The translations under genes and the position numbers were made by a program. The notes below the pieces were generated by a model. That model did no database searches. It was not told the origin of the DNA and saw only the letters and a program-made list of their open reading frames with translations. Shown piece after piece: positions 19,081 through 29,039 of a stretch of 64,000 nucleotides of DNA; positions within the stretch are counted from its first letter, which is position 1; every line of letters begins with the position of its first letter. Source of the DNA: Lysinibacillus sp. JNUCC-52 (lineage in GTDB: Bacteria; Bacillota; Bacilli; Bacillales_A; Planococcaceae); contig NZ_CP065546.1 in NCBI RefSeq assembly GCF_015999545.1, positions 372,001 through 436,000 on the forward strand, written 5' to 3'.

Positions 19081-21060
19081 ATGGAAATTCTCATATCAAT
19101 ATTATTTCTCCTCGTATTATTATTAGTTACAAATGTGCTAGCACATTATGTTCCATTCATACCAATTGCGCTTATTCAAATAGCAGTTGGTATTGTCGTT
19201 GCTATACTAGCAAAAGATTTCTCCATCGAGATTGAATCAGAATGGTTTTTATTATTGTTTATTGCGCCGTTACTTTATTATGATGGAGCGCATTTTCCAC
19301 GAGAACAATTATGGAAGATGCGGTTACCTATTTTAGGTAATGCGATTGTTTTAGTATTGTTAACAACGATTGTTGGCGGTATATTTGTACATTGGATGAT
19401 TCCTTCAATTCCATTGGCAGCTGCCTTTGCATTAATGGCTATTTTATCGCCAACTGACCCAGTCGCAGTAAACGGCATCGCCAAACGCGTTCATATTCCA
19501 GAACATATCATGAATTTAGTTCGAGGCGAATCATTAATCAATGATGCATCTGGATTGATTGCGTTTAAATATGCCGTTGCAGCGATTGTAACAGGTTATT
19601 TTTCAATAAAATCAGCAACGATTGACTTTATGTACATGTTCTTTTTAGGCGCACTTATAGGGATAATCGGTGCATTATTTCTGTTTTGGATTCGCCTTCA
19701 ATTACGCCGCATAGGAATTATAGATGTAACATTTTACGTATTGCTACAAGTACTAGCACCTTTTATTTTATTTTTCCTATCAGAAGAAGTTTTTCACGCA
19801 TCTGGTGTAATATCTGTCGTAGCAGGAGGCATTATTGCAACCATTATTAAAGAAAAAGCTGAAAGTGTTATTGCACAAGAACATGTAGTAACACAACATG
19901 TATGGTCTATCCTAACATTCTCATTAAATGGCATTATATTTATTTTACTTGGATTAATGCTACCTACTGCAACAAAATTTATTCTCGTAAGTGAAGAAAT
20001 AAACAATAGTGTTCTTATTTTTTATGTAGTGGTTATTGGTGTGATGGTATTAGGTATCCGCTTTATTTGGACGATGTTTTTCGACCTTTTGGATAAAAAG
20101 CTATTTAAGAGTGAAGATACTTTAACATTTAAAGATCATATTGTAACAACACTTGTAGGAGTTCGTGGAACGATTACGATGGTAGGGATTATATCGTTAC
20201 CGTTCCTAACCGAAAAAGGAGAAAATTTTCCTGAGCGGCAATTACTCCTCTTTTTAGCAGCTGGGGTAATATTATTCACTCTAATCATTGCAACGATCTT
20301 TTTACCTTTATTAAACAAACAGGAAGCAATACAACAGTCTAATTTGATGAAGGAAAAACGAAAAATGATCGAACATGCTATTCAAAGTATTCAACTTGAA
20401 ACGGATGAAGAAAACGCTCCTGTAGCACTAAGTTTAATAAATCAATATAACGCAATGTTATTAAATATAGAACTAGAACAGTCAGAGACAATACTTCAAA
20501 CTTACAAGCAAAAAATACTGGAAGCTAGGCAAGTTGGGATGGAATTAGAAATATTTTATACCCGTCAATATATGACTGAGCACGGATTTAATCAAACAAT
20601 TCAACAGGAAATTAACTATATTCTGAAAGAAAGAAAAGATATGTTAAATAACCGCTCATTTACTTTATTAAAACGTCGTCTACGTAATTTTATACATGAA
20701 CGAAAATTAAGCAAACTTCCTATCGATATTGTAGAGCAAATAAATAAGGTTAAGAAAGATTTAACAGACTATGTATCCTCTTCCATCGTGAGCCACGTGC
20801 AAGAAACGAACGAACATTCCATAGATATTGCGCAAAAAGTAGCGATGTACTATCGTCACATGCAATATGCTACTTATAAAATGGATGCCTCAAAAAAAGA
20901 AGAAACAAAAGAATATTTAGCTTTAATAGCAATTGAAGCGCAAAGAAGCCTAATAAACGAATGGTATCAAGCAGGGAATATAAACAATGAAGTCGCAAAA
21001 GAACTAAGAAGATTTGTCATTAATTTAGAAAGTGTGATTTTGCTCGAAGAAGAAGAGTGA
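19081..21060 (+). CDS. Na+/H+ antiporter, CPA1 family
   Basis: 659 residues. About twelve membrane helices occupy the first 420 residues, with the CPA1 motif ILSPTDPVAVNGIAKRV and GESLINDASGLIAFKYA (the acidic transport residue). The hydrophilic C-terminal tail of about 230 residues is helix-rich and typical of bacterial NhaP/NhaG/YjcE-like exchangers. It would extrude Na+ (or K+) in exchange for protons. The ATG at 19081 follows AAAAAGGGG at good spacing; an earlier Met at 19054 lies upstream of that site. Followed by a terminator, so monocistronic. Confidence 0.92.
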   Translation: MEILISILFLLVLLLVTNVLAHYVPFIPIALIQIAVGIVVAILAKDFSIEIESEWFLLLFIAPLLYYDGAHFPREQLWKMRLPILGNAIVLVLLTTIVGGIFVHWMIPSIPLAAAFALMAILSPTDPVAVNGIAKRVHIPEHIMNLVRGESLINDASGLIAFKYAVAAIVTGYFSIKSATIDFMYMFFLGALIGIIGALFLFWIRLQLRRIGIIDVTFYVLLQVLAPFILFFLSEEVFHASGVISVVAGGIIATIIKEKAESVIAQEHVVTQHVWSILTFSLNGIIFILLGLMLPTATKFILVSEEINNSVLIFYVVVIGVMVLGIRFIWTMFFDLLDKKLFKSEDTLTFKDHIVTTLVGVRGTITMVGIISLPFLTEKGENFPERQLLLFLAAGVILFTLIIATIFLPLLNKQEAIQQSNLMKEKRKMIEHAIQSIQLETDEENAPVALSLINQYNAMLLNIELEQSETILQTYKQKILEARQVGMELEIFYTRQYMTEHGFNQTIQQEINYILKERKDMLNNRSFTLLKRRLRNFIHERKLSKLPIDIVEQINKVKKDLTDYVSSSIVSHVQETNEHSIDIAQKVAMYYRHMQYATYKMDASKKEETKEYLALIAIEAQRSLINEWYQAGNINNEVAKELRRFVINLESVILLEEEE

Positions 21061-21128
21061 TTATTAACTAGAAAACATATCAACGTCTTGCAATTCACCT
21101 ATGTTAAGGTACGGTCGATATAGTTTAT

Positions 21129-21164
21129 AAACAAGCAATCCATTCATTATGGTTGCTTGTTTTT
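21129..21164 (+). terminator. terminator of the antiporter gene
   Basis: AACAAGCAATCC pairs with GGTTGCTTGTT around a short loop, followed by TTTTC and T-rich sequence. Confidence 0.85.
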
Positions 21165-21280
21165 CTTTATTTTTTAAGTCAAATACGCAGTATTCAAAAG
21201 TGAAAAAACATATTTTAGGGTCATTTACAGTTAAATGGAATTTATAGTATGCTGATAATAAAAAAGGAGGAGAGGCATTT

Positions 21281-21778
21281 ATGAGTATACAATTAATTGT
21301 CGGCGACGTTACACAAGAACTGGCTAATACGCGCCGTATTCTAGAACGCTTGCCAGAGGAACATATGACATGGAAGCCGCATGACAAATCTATGACGCTT
21401 GGCGGGCTTTCTACGCACCTGATCAACTTACTGAACTGGCAAATCGCCATTATTCAGTACCCAGAGCTAGATCTTTCTAAAGTGCCACTCCAGCGGGAAG
21501 CACTCGAAAAACGATCTGATTTTCTAGATGAGTTCGATGCGAATGTCGGCAAGTTAGAAAAGTTACTTGCAGCATGTGACGAGCAAACCCTTAGTGAACA
21601 ATGGACGCTACGCCAAGGTGATTATATCATTCACCGTGATTCACGAGCAATTGCATTACGTACGTTTGGTATAAGTCACATGGTACATCACCGTGCGCAA
21701 CTCGGGGTATACTTGCGCCTTCTTGATATACCGATACCAGGCAGCTATGGCCCTTCGGCTGACGACAAAGCTCAATGA
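21281..21778 (+). CDS. DinB family protein
   Basis: 165 residues, a four-helix DinB/YfiT-like bundle. It starts MSIQLIVGDVTQELANTRRI, has the metal-type His residues in LSTHLINLLNWQ and SHMVHHRAQLGVYLR, and ends with the family's RLLDIPIPGSYGPSADD. DinB-like proteins are metal-binding; many act as thiol-dependent S-transferases (bacillithiol) but most remain uncharacterised. Strong RBS AAAGGAGGAGAGG. GC content and codon use are visibly higher than in neighbouring genes, which could mean a different origin. Followed by a strong terminator. Confidence 0.88.
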   Translation: MSIQLIVGDVTQELANTRRILERLPEEHMTWKPHDKSMTLGGLSTHLINLLNWQIAIIQYPELDLSKVPLQREALEKRSDFLDEFDANVGKLEKLLAACDEQTLSEQWTLRQGDYIIHRDSRAIALRTFGISHMVHHRAQLGVYLRLLDIPIPGSYGPSADDKAQ

Positions 21779-21852
21779 GCTATACAAGGGCATATTCTTA
21801 AACTTTTCGTTTTTAGTAGTCTCCCTGAAGCGATAGCGATGCTTAATGATTA

Positions 21853-21880
21853 GAGTTGCATATGCAACTCTTTTTTCTTT
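21853..21880 (+). terminator. terminator of the dinB-like gene
   Basis: Perfect palindrome GAGTTGCATATGCAACTC followed by T6; lies 75 bases past the stop codon. Confidence 0.85.
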
Positions 21881-22015
21881 ATCAGGAGGTTTTTTTACAT
21901 AACATACGTATTCAAGCTTTTTATCCATCTCAATTTGAACGGGAAACAATAGATGAGAGTATTCTATCTTTTGCTCGTTATTACTTGTAGAAAAGAAAGG
22001 AGGAAGTATCACTTT

Positions 22016-22555
22016 ATGTTTGCATTAATTGAACGGCTACACAAAAAGGATGAATTTGCTTTAAGGGAAGTAATTCACGTATATGGAGGATATGTTAAAG
22101 CGATTGTCTTAAAAGTATTACAACCTAATCAAACGGCGATTGAAGAATGTATAAATGATGTCTTTCATATCATTTGGCAAAAAAGCTATCAATTTACTGG
22201 TAATGAGGATGATTTTAAAAAATGGATAGGTGTTATTGCAAAATATAAAGCGATTGATACATATCGTGCGCTTCAAAATAAGCCGAAAACAACAGAATTA
22301 TTCCCATCAATATCAAGTGTAAATGCTTTACCAGAAAGTATCGTAGAAGAAAAACTTCAAAAAGAGCAACTGTTTATCAAAATTTTAGGCTTAAATAAAA
22401 CGGATCAGGAAATTTTTTTGCTGAAATATTACTTGGGCTATTCCAATGGAGAAATAGCCGAGATATTTGATATTTCTAAAGCAGCCGTCGAAAATCGTTT
22501 ATATCGTGGCAAGCTTAAGTTAAAAGAAGAGATGAGCTGGGGGGTATCTAGATGA
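22016..22555 (+). CDS. ECF-type RNA polymerase sigma factor
   Basis: 179 residues with region 2 (CINDVFHIIWQKSYQF) and a clear region 4 helix-turn-helix (FLLKYYLGYSNGEIAEIFDI then SKAAVENRLYRGKLKLK). The start is the ATG after AGAAAGGAGGAAGTATC; the upstream in-frame ATG at 21953 precedes that site and was rejected. It overlaps the next gene by ATGA, which encodes a membrane protein of the anti-sigma type, so the two act as a sense-and-release pair. The inducing signal is unknown. Confidence 0.92.
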   Translation: MFALIERLHKKDEFALREVIHVYGGYVKAIVLKVLQPNQTAIEECINDVFHIIWQKSYQFTGNEDDFKKWIGVIAKYKAIDTYRALQNKPKTTELFPSISSVNALPESIVEEKLQKEQLFIKILGLNKTDQEIFLLKYYLGYSNGEIAEIFDISKAAVENRLYRGKLKLKEEMSWGVSR

Positions 22556-23541
22556 GTGAAAAAGACTTTATTCGAATCGATATTGATAAAATAGAACCTG
22601 TTGAAATCTCAGATTGGGAAATGAAAAACATAGAGAAACGTATTTTACGTGTATCAAAGAAACGCGCTAAAAATAAAATCAAATGGTTAAGTGCTATCGC
22701 AATGACAGCCATAATAGTTACGAGCAGTACAATTTGGCTACCTGCAGTGGCTGACCGACTACCAATTATTCAACAATTAATACAAGTAAATAACAGTCCA
22801 CAATTACAAGTATTTAGTGACTACAGTACAATTATTAATCAACTAGATGAGAGTAATGGTTCTACAATCGAATTAGCCGAAGCTTTTTTTGATGGTAGCA
22901 TCGTATCGATAAGTTATGAAATGAAACTTGATAAACCGATCAATGGAAACCCCTTATTTTGGCTAGAACAGTTAGAAGTGAATGGGAATACTGTAAACGT
23001 ACAAAGTCAGCAGATTATTAAAAAAGATGATTATACGTTGATTGGTATGTTTACGGCAAGAGTTTCAGATGAAGTGATCGATAAAACAATTAGTGTACAA
23101 TGGAGCCCCGAAGTACTTAAAGGCATGGACTATACAACCCTTATTGAAGGGGACTGGGCTTACCAATTAGAGCTTTCACCAACTAAAGCCCATTCAAAAA
23201 AGCTAAACATTCCATTTGGTAATGAACAATACCAGTTAGTGTTTAACCAATTAACAAAGGGAAAATATGCAACGGCGCTGTATTTTGAGGGTAACTTAGA
23301 GTGGAATACTGAGTTTTTAATGTTTGAGATTAAAGATAATGTAGGAAATGTCTATGAGGATATAGGAACATCAAGCTTTAAAAGTGATTCAGGACGTGTA
23401 AATGGATACATAGAATTATTCGTTCCCGATACCGCTATTCAAACATTAATTCTTACACCGTCGATACGAATTGTTGATGAAAAAACATTAACAAAGAAGG
23501 AAGATATTCAATTACCAATTATTAAAATTCCACTTGAATAA
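22552..23541 (+). CDS. DUF4179 membrane protein, probable anti-sigma factor
   Basis: 329 residues. A cytoplasmic N-terminus of about 50 residues (EISDWEMKNIEKRILRVSKK) is followed by one membrane helix (WLSAIAMTAIIVTSSTIWL) and an extracellular domain of about 250 residues. The layout and DUF4179-like start match anti-sigma factors paired with ECF sigma genes in Bacillales. Translation is coupled to the sigma gene by ATGA. It would hold the sigma factor inactive at the membrane until a signal arrives. Function is inferred from topology and gene order. Confidence 0.82.
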   Translation: MSEKDFIRIDIDKIEPVEISDWEMKNIEKRILRVSKKRAKNKIKWLSAIAMTAIIVTSSTIWLPAVADRLPIIQQLIQVNNSPQLQVFSDYSTIINQLDESNGSTIELAEAFFDGSIVSISYEMKLDKPINGNPLFWLEQLEVNGNTVNVQSQQIIKKDDYTLIGMFTARVSDEVIDKTISVQWSPEVLKGMDYTTLIEGDWAYQLELSPTKAHSKKLNIPFGNEQYQLVFNQLTKGKYATALYFEGNLEWNTEFLMFEIKDNVGNVYEDIGTSSFKSDSGRVNGYIELFVPDTAIQTLILTPSIRIVDEKTLTKKEDIQLPIIKIPLE

Positions 23542-23917
23542 CTTTATATTTCATTTTGCTAGAACAAAGTTAATGAAGGGAGGGAAGATAATTTAGACTG
23601 TGACGGTTTACTTAAGCTAACGAGGTATGATGATGTAAGTGCGATAAACGTCCTTTTCTGTTGAACTTTTTGCATTCCAATGTAGATATAGCAATGTAAA
23701 ATAAAATCACAACCAACCTTTTGTTCAATTAATAAAATATTCAAATTATTTTAAAATATAGCATTTTTCTAAGAAGCTAGACTCATTTTTTACGAATTTA
23801 TGTAAACATATTGTATTCAAATAAAATCCTTAATAAAATGAAAATGGATCTACATTTAAGTGCATGCACGTTTGTTAATTAACATGAATTTCTTATTTTT
23901 AAGGAGGCATTTTAATT
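23542..23917. other. intergenic region upstream of the alcohol dehydrogenase
   Basis: AT-rich, no gene. Close to the dehydrogenase gene are two small palindromes, GTGCATGCAC (23861-23870) and GTTAATTAAC (23874-23883), which could be operator sites. I saw no clear Rex or CcpA site. Confidence 0.45.
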
Positions 23918-24934
23918 ATGAAAGCAGCAGTCGTAACGAAAGACAAAACAGTAAGTGTAGAAGAGAAACAACTTAGACCATTACAGCCTGGTGAAGCATT
24001 AGTGCAAACAGAATATTGTGGTGTATGTCATACAGACCTACACGTTAAAAATGCCGATTTTGGTGATGTCACGGGGATTGTTCTAGGACACGAAGGTATT
24101 GGTAAAGTTATTGAAATTGCTGAAGATGTTACTTCATTAAAAGTTGGTGACCGTGTATCGATCGCATGGATGTATGAGAGCTGTGGTCACTGTGAATATT
24201 GTACGACAGGTCGTGAAACATTATGTCGTGACGTTAAAAATGCAGGGTACACAGTTGATGGTGCAATGGCAGAACAAGTTATCGTATCAGCTGATTATGC
24301 TGTAAAAGTTCCTGATAACTTAGATCCAGCAGCTGCTTCTTCTGTAACGTGTGCAGGTGTAACAACTTATAAAGCTGTGAAAGTGTCTAATATCCGTCCT
24401 GGACAATGGATAGGGATTTTTGGTATTGGTGGTCTAGGAAACTTAGCTGTACAATACGCGAAACATGTTTATGGTGCAAAAGTAATTGCATTTGATATAA
24501 ATGATGATAAACTGGCGTTTGCTAAAGAAGTAGGGGCAGACGTAGTTGTTAACTTATTAAATGAAGACCCCGTTACAAAAGCGAAAGAACTGACAGATGG
24601 AAAAGGTTTAGATGCAACAGTGATTACAGCTGTAGCTAAAACGCCGTTCAACCAAGCTATTGATGTTGTAAAAGCTGGCGCACGCGTAGTTGCAGTTGGT
24701 TTACCTGTAGATAAAATGGATTTAGATATCCCACGTTTAGTACTAGATGGTATTCAAGTAATTGGCACATTGGTAGGAACTCGTCAAGACTTACAAGAAG
24801 CATTCCAATTTGCTGCAGAAGGTAAAGTAGTTCCAAAAGTAACATTACGTAAAATCGAAGAAATTAATGAAATCATGGAAGAAATGGAACAAGGTAAAAT
24901 TACAGGCCGTATGGTTATTGATTTTACAAAATAA
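23918..24934 (+). CDS. adhP: zinc-dependent alcohol dehydrogenase (AdhP/AdhT type)
   Basis: 338 residues, full length for bacterial AdhP. Catalytic zinc ligands are in [10 protein letters not shown] and LGHEGIG; the structural zinc site is [15 protein letters not shown]. The Rossmann motif GIGGLGNLA follows near residue 173. It would interconvert ethanol or other primary alcohols with aldehydes using NAD(H). Strong RBS AAGGAGGCATTTT. Monocistronic with its own terminator. Confidence 0.95.
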   Translation: MKAAVVTKDKTVSVEEKQLRPLQPGEALVQTEYCGVCHTDLHVKNADFGDVTGIVLGHEGIGKVIEIAEDVTSLKVGDRVSIAWMYESCGHCEYCTTGRETLCRDVKNAGYTVDGAMAEQVIVSADYAVKVPDNLDPAAASSVTCAGVTTYKAVKVSNIRPGQWIGIFGIGGLGNLAVQYAKHVYGAKVIAFDINDDKLAFAKEVGADVVVNLLNEDPVTKAKELTDGKGLDATVITAVAKTPFNQAIDVVKAGARVVAVGLPVDKMDLDIPRLVLDGIQVIGTLVGTRQDLQEAFQFAAEGKVVPKVTLRKIEEINEIMEEMEQGKITGRMVIDFTK

Positions 24935-25311
24935 TTGAGTTGTTTAACTTAGCTCTTAAATATATTTAATCAACGAGGCACTTCCAATTCGATTCAGCAA
25001 TCGAGGGAGGTGCTTTTATAGCTTTTTTTCAATTTTTATCAATAGGAACATTCAAAGATAGTAGATCGTTAAATAAGTTTTTTTCATTTTAAGCAGCAAA
25101 TTAAAAAATACCTGAAATAGTAACAAAAGCGAAGTATATTACTGTAAGGGAAGCTATTGAATTAGAATTAAAGTCATAAGAGTTGTACCTTGGGAAAAAG
25201 ATGGACTCTAGTAAACCAATAAGAATGAGTAGCTGGATAAGAACAATCTCCGTTGGATAAAATATATATGAACTTCAGTAGTTCAAATTTAAAGGTTTGG
25301 GAGGACTAAAT
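24935..25311. other. intergenic region with possible coding debris
   Basis: Besides the adhP terminator, 25100-25235 contains short coding-like stretches (for example VTKAKYITVREAIELELKS followed by a stop, then KVIRVVPWEKDGL and a stop in another frame). They look like pieces of decayed genes. No complete gene is present. Confidence 0.4.
24978..25018 (+). terminator. terminator of adhP
   Basis: Two-part stem: GCACTTCC with GGAGGTGC (one G-U pair) enclosing CGATT with AATCG, followed by TTTTA. Confidence 0.8.
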
Positions 25312-25659
25312 ATGTCATCTGAAATGGGAGAAACACCTCGTACTGGTCGAGACATTAACGATGGAATTGTCTATTTTGGTGGGCAAGCTGAGAGTGTTTT
25401 TAGCTCATTGGCTGAACCAGCTCGAGTTTCAATACAAAAGAAAGCAGACGACCTAGCTGCAAAGTATCTTAGTAGTAACCCTAATCCAGACTATTACGAG
25501 TGTATTGAAATTGTAGCAGAGGGAGTTTTGACAGCTGGGAACGAAATAAAGGCTAGCAGTGGTTCTTGGGGAGATTCAGTAGATGCAGCCCTAGAGGCTG
25601 GCGTTGGAACTCCAGCAGCAAAAATAGCTTGTAAAAGAATAACGATGACTGAACATTAA
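25312..25659 (+). CDS. hypothetical protein, 115 residues
   Basis: Starts at the ATG 7 bases after GGGAGGAC; an in-frame TTG at 25297 precedes that site. No recognisable domain, signal peptide or membrane segment. The sequence is Ala/Glu-rich and predicted mostly helical (SSLAEPARVSIQKKADDLAAK, with a conserved-looking PDYYECIEIV). It stands alone after a region of coding debris, with a weak hairpin at 25673-25706 behind it. It may be a mobile-element or competition-related orphan, but nothing proves this. Confidence 0.6.
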   Translation: MSSEMGETPRTGRDINDGIVYFGGQAESVFSSLAEPARVSIQKKADDLAAKYLSSNPNPDYYECIEIVAEGVLTAGNEIKASSGSWGDSVDAALEAGVGTPAAKIACKRITMTEH

Positions 25660-25923
25660 TTTTGAAAAGCGAAAAGCGTAGGCATAACAAGCTTATGCTT
25701 TTTGCTATTTATTGATTTCTTTTATCCTCTCGGCAATAGTAGTCCAATGTGTTGGCAGTTCTTAACCGTATACAACAAATCCAGTGGAACAACTTTATAT
25801 TACTTAATGAGTTATGAGCTATTTTTTATTTTGTGTAAGTATTTTACTTATACGGTTGAGTAGCAATAAATTTACATAAAAAACGCAGCTACTAGATAGC
25901 CACGCTTGACAGTGTAATAAACG

Positions 25924-26130
25924 TTAATTATTCAAATTATGAACGTAAGCTTCGATGGATTTAAGTTGATCTTTGTTAATTTTACTATGAGGTTGTGGTT
26001 GGAACCATTGCACTTCATTATCATGATAGATTCCTCGATAATCAATCCCCTCAATGTTTATTTTAAATTGAAAACGTTCGTGGATGTTTCCTTCAAACAA
26101 CGGTGTAATTACCTCGAAATTTTGTAGCAT
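25924..26130 (-). CDS. YheE-like DUF5342 family protein
   Basis: 68 residues. The order of a short N-terminal strand, HERFQFKINIEGIDYRGIYH, the EVQWFQPQP turn and a C-terminal helix (KDQLKSIEAYVHNL) matches the small YheE/DUF5342 proteins of spore formers. Function unknown. RBS AAAGGAGATTGTC. It is separate from its neighbours. Confidence 0.75.
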   Translation of the reverse strand: MLQNFEVITPLFEGNIHERFQFKINIEGIDYRGIYHDNEVQWFQPQPHSKINKDQLKSIEAYVHNLNN

Positions 26131-26416
26131 AATGACAATCTCCTTTCTTCTTTTTTGTTGAATATTAGTATTCCCTTAACTAATTCGCTTATAACCTAAC
26201 ATTAACAATATAAAATGAAAGAAGATTAGAATTTCATAATAATAAAACAACAAAGTCCATCTTTTATGTTCATAACTTAAAAGTTACATACATATATGAA
26301 GATGTAGAAGCCATTCTTATATCTTATTATCACGTATTATACATTGAAGAGTAATAATGGTATTTTATAAATAGATAGACTTTTCACTCAATTTAAAAAA
26401 GTAGGAGGTTTTCATT

Positions 26417-28216
26417 ATGATATCTTTTTCTAAACCAGATGTAGAACAGTTTTTAAGAACATTTTCGATTGGAGATTTTGCGGTTAGTCCAGATGAAGAA
26501 CAACTAGTTTTCAGTACAAATTTAAGTGGAAAGTATAATTTATGGGGCATGAATTTACCAAATACGTTCCCGACACCGCTTACTTTTATAGACCAAAGCT
26601 GCCAGGGCCTTCTCTATGATAAACAAGGACGGTTTATCATTGCTGGTTTTGATCAAAATGGAAACGAAAATACGCAATTTTATGGAATTCCACTTCAAGG
26701 TGGAACAATGAAAAAGATTATTTATGAAGAAGGTACCCGTAATTCCATGCCAATTTTATCCGAAGATGGGAATAAGCTTTATTATACATCTTCGAAAGGA
26801 AATCCTTTGTATTTAAATGCATATGTTTATGACTTGGTAACAGGTGAGGAAGAAACGGTTCTTATTGGTGAAGATGCGCCCACTTATTTAATCGATTTTA
26901 GCCCGAATGAAAAGGTAGCCCTCTACTATAAACATTTCTCGAATACGTATACATTACTATACGCTAAACGAGGAGAGGAACATATTCTCCTGACACCACC
27001 AACAAATCAGCAACATACGGTTAGTGACGCAGTGTTTGTATCCGATGAGCTCATCTATTTATTAACGAACTATGATGCTGATTTTACGTATTTGGCTTCG
27101 TATAATTTAGAGACAAACGAATTTGTAAAATTGAAAGATTTTGAGAATGAAAGCTTTACTAGGTTGAAATATAACAAAGAAAATCAGTACTTGTATGTAA
27201 TCAGTGAAAAAGGTGTAGAAGATCATTTATACATGTATGATTTACGACTGAATAATTGGGAAGAACTAACTTCACCATGCAGTGTCATAGAAAAACTTAT
27301 CGTTACAAAATCAGGTAGTTTGTATTTGTTAGGACGAAGTGCTACGACGCCACATAATATTTATCAATTTAAGGAAAATAGTTGGACAGCTTTAACGGAA
27401 TACACAGTGCCAGGTGTAAGTCCAAGTGAATTAGTTGAGCCAGATGTGATTACTTATTCCTCCTTTGACGGACTTGAAATAGAGGCCTTATTTTTCAAAG
27501 CTAAAAAGGAAAATGATAATGGAGAAATCATCTTTTGGCCACATGGTGGTCCGCAAGCTGCCGAGCGTAAATTTTTTAGAGCTTCCTTCCAATTCTTTTT
27601 AAAAAATGGGTATAGTATCTTTGCTCCGAATTTCCGTGGGTCAACAGGCTATGGATTGGCTTTCACGAAAATGGTAGAAGGAGATTGGGGACACGGTCCA
27701 CGCCTTGATAATGTAGCAGGTCTCGACTGGCTTATAAATAATGATTATGCGGAAAAGGGCAATATCTTATTGATGGGCGGAAGTTATGGAGGGTACATGG
27801 CCTTATTGCTTCACGGTAGACATGCTGAATATTTCAAAGCCGTAGTAGATATATTTGGTCCATCTGATTTGTTTTCATTTATCAACTCGGTTCCTGAGGA
27901 CTGGAAGCCAATTATGGACAGATGGGTAGGAAACCCTGAACGAGACAAGCAAAAGCTTATTGAATACTCACCATTTACGTATCTAGAAACGATGGTGAAA
28001 CCAATGTTAGTTATCCAAGGAGCGAATGACCCACGAGTTGTGAAAGAGGAGTCTGATCAAATCGTGCAAGCTTTAAAAGATAAAGGTCGTGATATCGAGT
28101 ACATGCTTCTTGAAGACGAAGGACATGGGTTCTCTAAAAAAGAAAATGAAATTGCTGTTTATCAAAAAATCCTTTCATTTTTAAATCAATTCGTTGAATC
28201 TAAAGTAAAGGCATAA
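26417..28216 (+). CDS. S9 family peptidase (prolyl oligopeptidase / acylaminoacyl peptidase type)
   Basis: 599 residues. An N-terminal beta-propeller domain (about 1-340) has repeated tolB/WD-like segments such as GDFAVSPDEEQLVFSTN. The C-terminal alpha/beta hydrolase has the triad: Ser456 in GGSYGGYM, Asp538 in GANDPRV, His570 in EGHGFS. The oxyanion-type WPHGGPQ motif precedes it. No signal peptide, so cytoplasmic; it would cleave short peptides. Strong RBS GTAGGAGGTTTTC. Followed by a terminator. Confidence 0.93.
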   Translation: MISFSKPDVEQFLRTFSIGDFAVSPDEEQLVFSTNLSGKYNLWGMNLPNTFPTPLTFIDQSCQGLLYDKQGRFIIAGFDQNGNENTQFYGIPLQGGTMKKIIYEEGTRNSMPILSEDGNKLYYTSSKGNPLYLNAYVYDLVTGEEETVLIGEDAPTYLIDFSPNEKVALYYKHFSNTYTLLYAKRGEEHILLTPPTNQQHTVSDAVFVSDELIYLLTNYDADFTYLASYNLETNEFVKLKDFENESFTRLKYNKENQYLYVISEKGVEDHLYMYDLRLNNWEELTSPCSVIEKLIVTKSGSLYLLGRSATTPHNIYQFKENSWTALTEYTVPGVSPSELVEPDVITYSSFDGLEIEALFFKAKKENDNGEIIFWPHGGPQAAERKFFRASFQFFLKNGYSIFAPNFRGSTGYGLAFTKMVEGDWGHGPRLDNVAGLDWLINNDYAEKGNILLMGGSYGGYMALLLHGRHAEYFKAVVDIFGPSDLFSFINSVPEDWKPIMDRWVGNPERDKQKLIEYSPFTYLETMVKPMLVIQGANDPRVVKEESDQIVQALKDKGRDIEYMLLEDEGHGFSKKENEIAVYQKILSFLNQFVESKVKA

Positions 28217-28255
28217 TTAACAGGAAAGAGATTCAAAAATTCTTTCTTAAAATAT

Positions 28256-28297
28256 AAAAAAGACTAGGTTCTACTATTGTAGAACCTAGTCTCGTTT
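28256..28297. terminator. bidirectional terminator between S9 peptidase and yqhV-like genes
   Basis: A 14-bp perfect stem, AGACTAGGTTCTAC with GTAGAACCTAGTCT and a 4-base loop. The T run is better on the - strand (TTTTTT), but the hairpin can stop both convergent transcripts. Confidence 0.88.
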
Positions 28298-28372
28298 ACC
28301 TAATTTAGGAAACGCCCAAAAAGTCTTGATATGTACGAGTATTGAGCAGTCGTCATTGCATTTTCATTAGCA

Positions 28373-28645
28373 TTACTTAATATGTGAGCTAAGAATAATA
28401 AGTGTAATACCCGTAAATAGGCAAACGATTCTCATCACAGGAATTTTATCAGCTAGGCCAAACAAAGCAATTGCAGTCGTCACAATTAAAACTGTTGGAC
28501 CAACCAATGCCAGCATTGTATTAATATAAAATGCTTTTTCTAAACTATTTAACTTGAGCATTAAAAATCCAGCACTTACCTCAATACTTCCAGACAATAC
28601 GCGTAAAATAACCATAGCAAGAAGAGATTTTTCAATAATTGTCAT
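28373..28645 (-). CDS. yqhV: YqhV family (DUF2619) membrane protein
   Basis: 90-91 residues with three hydrophobic segments. The series LRVLSGSIEVSAGFLML, NTMLALVGPTVLIVT and CLFTGITLIIL matches B. subtilis YqhV closely in order and spacing. YqhV genes are usually near the spoIIIA operon and their function is unknown; here it is away from that context. Two adjacent ATGs are possible (28648 or 28645); the second is better spaced from AAAGG. Confidence 0.82.
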   Translation of the reverse strand: MTIIEKSLLAMVILRVLSGSIEVSAGFLMLKLNSLEKAFYINTMLALVGPTVLIVTTAIALFGLADKIPVMRIVCLFTGITLIILSSHIK

Positions 28646-28944
28646 CATCCTACCTTTATAGAAAATTTTCGCTTCTATTAAAATTTCATTATTAGAATAA
28701 TTATGAACTTCTGCTTTAATGAAATACTAAAATCAATATATGTATCGTTCGTATTAAATATACTTGTTATATTTTCATTAATAGTGTTACGTTTAAAAGT
28801 GATTTTCTAGTTAAAAGAATAAAGGATGAAATATTTCAAAACGTGACATTATTGTAAAAGTTCCTTGTGCTCCTGGGAGTAGTATTTTTATAGTAAAATG
28901 TCATATGTAATTTAGCAGATTATGAGGAAATTTTAAAAAATATA

Positions 28945-28972
28945 TTGACAAAATAATTTTTTTCTGTAAAAT
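28945..28972 (+). promoter_or_regulatory. sigma-A promoter of the T-box leader
   Basis: TTGACA at 28945-28950, a 16-base spacer, and TAAAAT at 28967-28972. It is placed to start transcription near 28980, ahead of Stem I of the T-box. Confidence 0.75.
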
Positions 28973-29039
28973 GAAAAACAATTCAAAAATATTTGTATAG
29001 AACAAAGGCTATGAAAAGAAATAGTATCAATTATTTTTA

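Noticed and set aside
21656..22012. 118-codon - strand frame, and a + strand peptide ending RETIDESILSFARYYL near 21960
   Set aside because: The first overlaps the end of the DinB gene and a terminator. The second has no start codon with a ribosome-binding site and is at most gene debris.
23798..23808. TTATGTAAACA, which matches the XerD-type dif arm at 10 of 11 bases
   Set aside because: The neighbouring central region and XerC-type arm do not match dif at all. An isolated arm is expected by chance in AT-rich DNA.
25869..25880. AATTTACATAA, another XerD-arm-like stretch
   Set aside because: No central-region or second-arm match, and no repeat of flanking bases, unlike the site at 30928.
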